Below, in pieces: positions 4,817-8,466 of a stretch of 8,466 bases of DNA. Source of the DNA: an uncultured Mycoplasmatota bacterium (GTDB lineage Bacteria > Bacillota_I > Bacilli_A > RF39 > UBA660); the NCBI GenBank assembly GCA_947296775.1, contig CAMYRF010000026.1, positions 1 to 8,466 on the forward strand. The letters run 5' to 3'. The notes under the pieces are model-generated. The model was not told the origin of the DNA. It searched no databases and worked only from the letters and a program-made list of their open reading frames with translations. Both the position numbers and the translations under genes were made by a program. Position 1 is the stretch's first letter. Each line of letters begins with the position of its first letter.

Positions 4817-7219
4817 ATGTATAATTTAGGTGAACAATTTAAGGTTGACTTTAAAAATGCAGTACCTAATAATAATGCAGTTATAAGTGGTAATAATTAT
4901 CGTTTTACAGTTTTATCGCCTAGAGTTATTAGACTTGAGTATAATGCAAATGGTGGTTTTTTAGATAAGCCAACTGGTCTTATTTTGCGTAGAAATTTAC
5001 CTGCACCTGAGTTTAAAGTTAAAAATGATACCCATTTTATAGAAATATCAACTGAATATTTTAAACTTACTTATACTAAAGAAAAATCATTTGAAGGTAG
5101 TAAGGTTAATCCAACTGTTAATCTAAAAGTTGAACTTTTAGGAACTGATAAGGTTTGGTATTATGGACATCCAGAGGTTAGAAATTTTGGTGTTCCTGCA
5201 ATTAGTTTAGAAGAAGGCGTAATTAAGGCAAAAGGTTTATATTCTCCAGAAGGAATGGCTAGTATTGATGATAGTTCAGATTTTGTTTGGAATGAGGATG
5301 GAACGACTACTTTAAGAGAGCCTGGAGTTATTGATACTTACTTGTTTATGTACCAAAATGATTATGAAGATGCTTTAAAGGATTATTATGAATTAACTGG
5401 TTATCCTGCTTTAATTCCAAGATTTGCACTTGGAAACTGGTGGAGCCGTAATAATAATTATGATGATTTAGAACTTAAAGAACTTGTGGATACTTTTGAG
5501 AAAAAACAGATTCCTGTTTCTGTAATGCTTTTAGATAAAGACTGGCATAAACGTGATTATGCTGGGAAATACCATTTAAAAAGTGGTTTTACTTTTGATA
5601 ATGAAAAGTTTAAAAATCCAGCCGCAATGATTTCTTATTTACATTCTAAAGGTATTAGGCTCGGTCTTAATATAAATCCAACTGAGGGAATTTATAAATA
5701 TGATCAATTTTATGAAGAGGCTTTAAAGTATTTACAAGCTGATAAGGATGGAAAGATTCCTTTCAATGTATATGATCCAAAATTTGTAGATGTTTATTTG
5801 AAATTATTTATTCATCCTTTGGATACTATGGGAATTGATTTTTTCTGGCTTGATAATGAATCTACTGAGAAGTTAAGTGAGAATGCTTTACTTAAACATT
5901 ATCAATTTTATGATATGCAAAGGGATTATAAGCGTAGGCCTATGGTTTTAGCTCCTGATGCTAGACTTGCTCCTCATCGTTATCCAGTTTTATATTCTGG
6001 AAAAACGATAGTTAGTTGGAGTACTTTAAAGAAAATACCTTTTTACAATGTTTCAGCTTATAATAATGGTGTTAGTTTTTGGTCTCATGATATAGGTGGA
6101 TATTTTAAAGGTACTGAAGATAATGAACTTTATATTAGATTTGTTCAATTAGGTACTTTCTCACCAATTTTAAAATTTGGTGTCGATAAAGGTAGATATT
6201 ATAAGAGAGAACCTTGGAGATGGGATATTAAGACTTATACGATTGTTAAGGATTATTTACAACTCCGTCATAAGCTTATTCCATATATCTATAGTGAGGC
6301 TTATAAGTATCATAAGTTTGGTAAACCATTAATTAAACCAATTTATGCGACTAATCCAGAATTTTATGATGATGTTTTATATCGTAATGAGTATTATTTT
6401 GGTGGCGAATTATTGGTTTGTCCAATTGTATCTAGAAAAGATTATGTCATGGATCGTGCGCTTCACAATTTCTATATTCCAGATGGTATATGGTATGATT
6501 TTGTTACTGGTAAGAAATTCCCTGGTGGAAAAAATTATATAACTTTCTTTAGGGATGAAGAATTCCCTGTATTTGCAAAATCAGGGGCTATTATTCCAAT
6601 GGGAACTAATGAGGATTTGAATGATACAACTCCACCTGATAATATGGAAATTCATATTTTCCCTGGCAAGAGTAATACTTATACATTATTTGAAGATGAC
6701 GGTGAAAGCGATTTATATCGTAAAGATTTCTATTTACTTACAGAAATTGAGTACAACTATTTACCAAACAATTATAGTGTAATTATTAGGGCTAAAGAGG
6801 GTAAGAGTGGAATTATCCCTGATAAGAGAAATTATAAGATTGTATTTAGAAATACTAAGCGTACTGATGATGTTGAAGTTTATAGTAACCGCGATAGAAT
6901 GTCATTTAAAACTTATGTTGATGGGCCTGACTTTGTGGTTGAGGTTAATGATGCTAAAACTATTGGACAACTTACGGTAAGTTGTAAAGGTAAAGATATA
7001 GAAATTGATGCAGTGCATTTAATTAATCGTGATATCGAGAGCATCATTAGTGATTTACAGATTTCTACTGAAATGAAGGAAGAAATTGATAGTATTTTAT
7101 TTAGTGATTTAACTATTCAAAAGAAGCGTATTGAAATTAGAAAACTTGGTAAAAAAGGCCTTGATAAGAAATTTATTAAGATGTTTATTAAGTTACTTGA
7201 ATATATTAATGAAATATAG
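4817..7219 (+). CDS. Cytoplasmic glycoside hydrolase family 31 (alpha-glucosidase/alpha-xylosidase-like) protein
   Basis: GH31 enzymes act on alpha-linked glucosides, xylosides and related sugars by a retaining mechanism. The 800-residue protein has an N-terminal beta-sandwich (about 1-190) and a catalytic barrel (about 200-540) beginning PRFALGNWWSRNNNYDD. Distal beta domains include FAKSGAIIPMG and end in a Lys-rich helical tail from about residue 725. The nucleophile is D346 in DFFWLDNEST. WSHDIGG (422-428) and KREPWRWD are characteristic. The usual SGD acid/base motif instead reads YPVLYSGKTIVSW, with K396 in place of Asp. I recall similar SGK sequences in other Firmicutes GH31 proteins, so this may be a subfamily trait. 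There is no signal peptide, so the substrate must be imported or internal. RBS AAGGGGTG (4804-4811) and the 21-base gap from pyk indicate co-transcription. The exact substrate cannot be assigned. Confidence 0.85.
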   Translation: MYNLGEQFKVDFKNAVPNNNAVISGNNYRFTVLSPRVIRLEYNANGGFLDKPTGLILRRNLPAPEFKVKNDTHFIEISTEYFKLTYTKEKSFEGSKVNPTVNLKVELLGTDKVWYYGHPEVRNFGVPAISLEEGVIKAKGLYSPEGMASIDDSSDFVWNEDGTTTLREPGVIDTYLFMYQNDYEDALKDYYELTGYPALIPRFALGNWWSRNNNYDDLELKELVDTFEKKQIPVSVMLLDKDWHKRDYAGKYHLKSGFTFDNEKFKNPAAMISYLHSKGIRLGLNINPTEGIYKYDQFYEEALKYLQADKDGKIPFNVYDPKFVDVYLKLFIHPLDTMGIDFFWLDNESTEKLSENALLKHYQFYDMQRDYKRRPMVLAPDARLAPHRYPVLYSGKTIVSWSTLKKIPFYNVSAYNNGVSFWSHDIGGYFKGTEDNELYIRFVQLGTFSPILKFGVDKGRYYKREPWRWDIKTYTIVKDYLQLRHKLIPYIYSEAYKYHKFGKPLIKPIYATNPEFYDDVLYRNEYYFGGELLVCPIVSRKDYVMDRALHNFYIPDGIWYDFVTGKKFPGGKNYITFFRDEEFPVFAKSGAIIPMGTNEDLNDTTPPDNMEIHIFPGKSNTYTLFEDDGESDLYRKDFYLLTEIEYNYLPNNYSVIIRAKEGKSGIIPDKRNYKIVFRNTKRTDDVEVYSNRDRMSFKTYVDGPDFVVEVNDAKTIGQLTVSCKGKDIEIDAVHLINRDIESIISDLQISTEMKEEIDSILFSDLTIQKKRIEIRKLGKKGLDKKFIKMFIKLLEYINEI

Positions 7220-7243
7220 AGTTGTTGCTCTATATTTTTGTTT
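7212..7243 (+). terminator. Intrinsic terminator of the pyk-GH31 operon
   Basis: AAATATAGAG (7212-7221) and CTCTATATTT (7228-7237) form a perfect 10-bp stem with loop TTGTTG, followed by a T-rich stretch. As with greA, the stop codon (TAG 7217-7219) lies within the upstream arm. Confidence 0.8.
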
Positions 7244-7355
7244 GTAATATAGTAGGTAGAAGGTAAAAATAATGTGAAAACATATAAACGTACAAGATAG
7301 TTAAAAATATAGTTTTATTGTGATTAAACTTTTTATAAAGATAAGGTAGTTGGAT

Positions 7356-7384
7356 TTGACAAAAATAGTGTGTAATGTTAGAAT
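7356..7384 (+). promoter_or_regulatory. Sigma-A promoter for the first repeat-protein gene
   Basis: TTGACA (7356-7361), a 17-base spacer and TAGAAT (7379-7384) with the TGn extension TGT (7376-7378) make a near-consensus promoter. A transcript from about 7391 would carry the strong ribosome-binding site AAGGGGG (7397-7403). The AT-rich stretch 7244-7355 upstream shows no convincing gene. Confidence 0.8.
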
Positions 7385-7411
7385 ATCTTCGTTTTTAAGG
7401 GGGAAATATTT

Positions 7412-7984
7412 GTGTTTTTTGAAAAATTACACTATTTGGCATTGCTTAAATCTTCAATGGTTTTAAAAAATCAAAAGGATATGTTAATTCAATTGGGTAT
7501 TACTCATCATTTAAGTGATGCTCAAATGTTTATTCTTGCAGTTGCTGCGGAGCTTGGCTTAACTGAAAATCAGATAAGAATGATTTTAGAGTTATCTGAA
7601 GAGTATAAACTTACAGATGCTCAAATGGAGGTGCTATTAGTTGCTTGTGATAGTTATTTAACTGAATCACAAGTAATAATGCTTGCAAAATTAACAAGGG
7701 ATTATAAACTTACTGTGACTCAGATGAATGTTATTTTTATTGCTTATTATGTTGGTTTTACTGATGACCTTGTAAAATTATTATTGCAATTAACAGATGA
7801 ACATAAGTTAAATGATGATCAGATGTATGCACTTTGTTTATCATATTGTTTACCTTCTGATCAATTAAAAATAGTAAAAGATAAGGCTACTGAAGATAAT
7901 CTTAATGGTTACGAGGTTTTAGAATTATTAAAGAGTGCTGTATTTGAGGATATTGATAATATCAGAATGATGAATGGTGTTTAA
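7412..7984 (+). CDS. Tandem 33-residue helical-repeat protein of unknown function
   Basis: I do not recognise this 190-residue protein as a named family. It starts at GTG 7412, eight bases after AAGGGGG. After a short N-terminal segment, residues 33-163 consist of four units of 33, 33, 33 and 32 residues. Each unit begins [KH]L[ST/N]xxQM and has a second half-unit such as LTENQIRMILELSEEY or LTESQVIMLAKL. Each half-unit of 16-17 residues looks like one amphipathic helix capped by L-T/S-x-x-Q, so the protein should form a stack of helical hairpins (solenoid). Only C78, C143 and C147 occur as cysteines, and there is no signal peptide or membrane segment. A scaffold or protein-binding role is possible, but there is no direct evidence. 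It has its own promoter and terminator. The next gene encodes a different but similarly built repeat protein. Confidence 0.8.
   Translation: MFFEKLHYLALLKSSMVLKNQKDMLIQLGITHHLSDAQMFILAVAAELGLTENQIRMILELSEEYKLTDAQMEVLLVACDSYLTESQVIMLAKLTRDYKLTVTQMNVIFIAYYVGFTDDLVKLLLQLTDEHKLNDDQMYALCLSYCLPSDQLKIVKDKATEDNLNGYEVLELLKSAVFEDIDNIRMMNGV
7508..7900 (+). repeat. Four tandem ~99-bp coding repeats (33-residue helical-hairpin units)
   Basis: Units begin at residues 33, 66, 99 and 132 of the encoded protein. The shared pattern is K-L-T-D-x-Q-M followed 17-18 residues later by L-T-x-x-Q/L-V/I, and each unit closes with an acidic/aromatic pair (EEY, RDY, DEH, EDN). The repeats are conserved in protein pattern but diverged in DNA, so they are old duplications rather than a recent tandem expansion. 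Confidence 0.75.
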
Positions 7985-8010
7985 ATTTGTTCCAAAAATT
8001 ATTAATTCAT

Positions 8011-8051
8011 AGGCTAAAATTGTTAATTAATTTTGGCCTTTTTCTTTTTTT
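8011..8051 (+). terminator. Intrinsic terminator after the 33-residue repeat gene
   Basis: AGGCTAAAATT (8011-8021) pairs with AATTTTGGCCT (8029-8039) with one G-U pair, around a 7-base loop. A pyrimidine run dominated by T follows (8039-8051). Confidence 0.8.
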
Positions 8052-8064
8052 AAATATGAAGATG

Positions 8065-8078
8065 TGTTATTATATAAT
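8065..8078 (+). promoter_or_regulatory. Probable -10 region of the last gene
   Basis: Two overlapping candidates are visible: TGTTATTAT (8065-8073, extended -10) and TATAAT (8073-8078). The best -35 for the second, TTAAAT at 8050-8055, is weak. Either candidate gives a very short leader before ATG 8096, with GGGTGG (8081-8086) as the ribosome-binding site. Which one is used cannot be decided. Confidence 0.5.
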
Positions 8079-8095
8079 TAGGGTGGTGTTGTTGT

Positions 8096-8466
8096 ATGGT
8101 TAATGGTGAAAAAAAATTATTTTATGAAGAGTGTCAGGAAAGTTGTTATTATGATGAAAAACAATTAGAAGAAATTTATAATGGGTTAGTTTGTTTATCT
8201 TTAGAACAAGTGGAAATATTTGCTAAAGAAAGTTATAATGATGGGCAAATGAAACAAATTCGTGTTGGTTTAGAAACTTTACCTATCGAACAAGTAATGA
8301 TTTATGCAAAGGAATGTTTTGATGCTGACCAAATGTGGGAAATTCGTATGGGATTAGAAACTTTATCTGTTTCAGATGTTATGAAATATGCAAATCCTGC
8401 AATTTCAAGATTTTCTATGTCAGGTTATCGTATGAATTTGCAAAATAAATTATTTATAAAATTATT
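8096..8466 (+). CDS. Tandem 28-residue QM/IR repeat protein, 3'-truncated by the window edge
   Basis: The frame runs open from ATG 8096 to the right edge (123 complete codons). It begins MVNGEKKLFYEECQESCYYD. Residues 20-103 are three 28-residue units starting at D20, N48 and D76. Each has the pattern x-x-x-Q-[LM]-x-x-I-x-x-G-L-x-x-L followed by a second helix such as PIEQVMIYAKECF. Repeats with QM-x-x-IR-x-GLE and x-V-x-x-YA motifs are, from memory, common in hypothetical proteins of gut Firmicutes, with no function known to me. It has no signal peptide in the visible part. Its helix-hairpin layout resembles the neighbouring 33-residue repeat protein, suggesting related folds or a shared role. 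The function is unknown. Confidence 0.75.
   Translation, partial: MVNGEKKLFYEECQESCYYDEKQLEEIYNGLVCLSLEQVEIFAKESYNDGQMKQIRVGLETLPIEQVMIYAKECFDADQMWEIRMGLETLSVSDVMKYANPAISRFSMSGYRMNLQNKLFIKL
8153..8404 (+). repeat. Three tandem 84-bp coding repeats (28-residue units)
   Basis: Units cover residues 20-47, 48-75 and 76-103. The second and third are the most alike (QMKQIRVGLETL against QMWEIRMGLETL), and the first is more diverged (QLEEIYNGLVCL). More units may follow beyond the right edge. Confidence 0.75.

Noticed and set aside
7244..7355. Small RNA or short gene in the AT-rich gap after the GH31 terminator
   Set aside because: No frame with a ribosome-binding site, no stable stem and no tRNA-like fold. 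AGTTT/AAACT near 7312-7330 is too short to count.
781..7984. TGA read as tryptophan (mycoplasma code), since none of the visible stop codons is TGA
   Set aside because: All tryptophans seen are TGG and no conserved Trp position falls on a TGA. With seven stops, absence of TGA can be chance in an AT-rich genome.

Overview
The window comes from a low-GC Gram-positive bacterium. Coding DNA is very AT-rich, Shine-Dalgarno sequences of the AGGTGAT or AAGGGG type precede most genes, promoters are of the sigma-A type, and intrinsic terminators are compact. Every readable Trp codon is TGG, so the standard bacterial code fits. The gene families (paired U32 proteins next to greA, a large cytoplasmic GH31 enzyme, QM-type helical repeat proteins, a TasA/camelysin-like surface protein with a cysteine-containing tail) resemble uncultured gut Bacilli (RF39/Erysipelotrichia-like Bacillota). 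That placement is recollection plus inference, not a search result.

Layout. (1) About 3-606: the 3' part of a secreted surface-protein gene whose start lies left of the window. Its frame breaks near base 54. Its last ~150 coding bases change abruptly from about 32 % to about 60 % GC, lose adenine, and consist mostly of NNY codons. (2) 607-753: a GC-rich tail just past the stop, a 10-bp inverted repeat enclosing two hairpins, and a terminator. (3) 781-2785: two overlapping U32-family genes like Bacillus trhP1/trhP2 (yrrN/yrrO), predicted to make 5-hydroxyuridine at the tRNA wobble position. (4) 2837-3307: greA with its own consensus promoter and terminator, in the Bacillus-like order trhP1-trhP2-greA but without udk. 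(5) 3383-7219: a two-gene operon of a divergent pyruvate kinase and a cytoplasmic GH31 glycosidase-like protein. Both have non-standard residues at catalytic positions. (6) 7412-7984 and 8096 to the right edge: two separately promoted genes for tandem helical-repeat proteins of unknown function.

The strongest candidate for something undescribed is the left edge. A surface protein ends in a short, compositionally foreign, adenine-poor module in which conserved small/hydrophobic or Cys positions alternate with polar or Gly positions encoded by NNY codons. A GC-rich stretch and a DNA inverted repeat follow directly. This is what a diversity-generating retroelement (DGR) variable region, or another cassette-diversification system, would leave behind. 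No reverse transcriptase or template repeat is in the window, so the mechanism remains a hypothesis.
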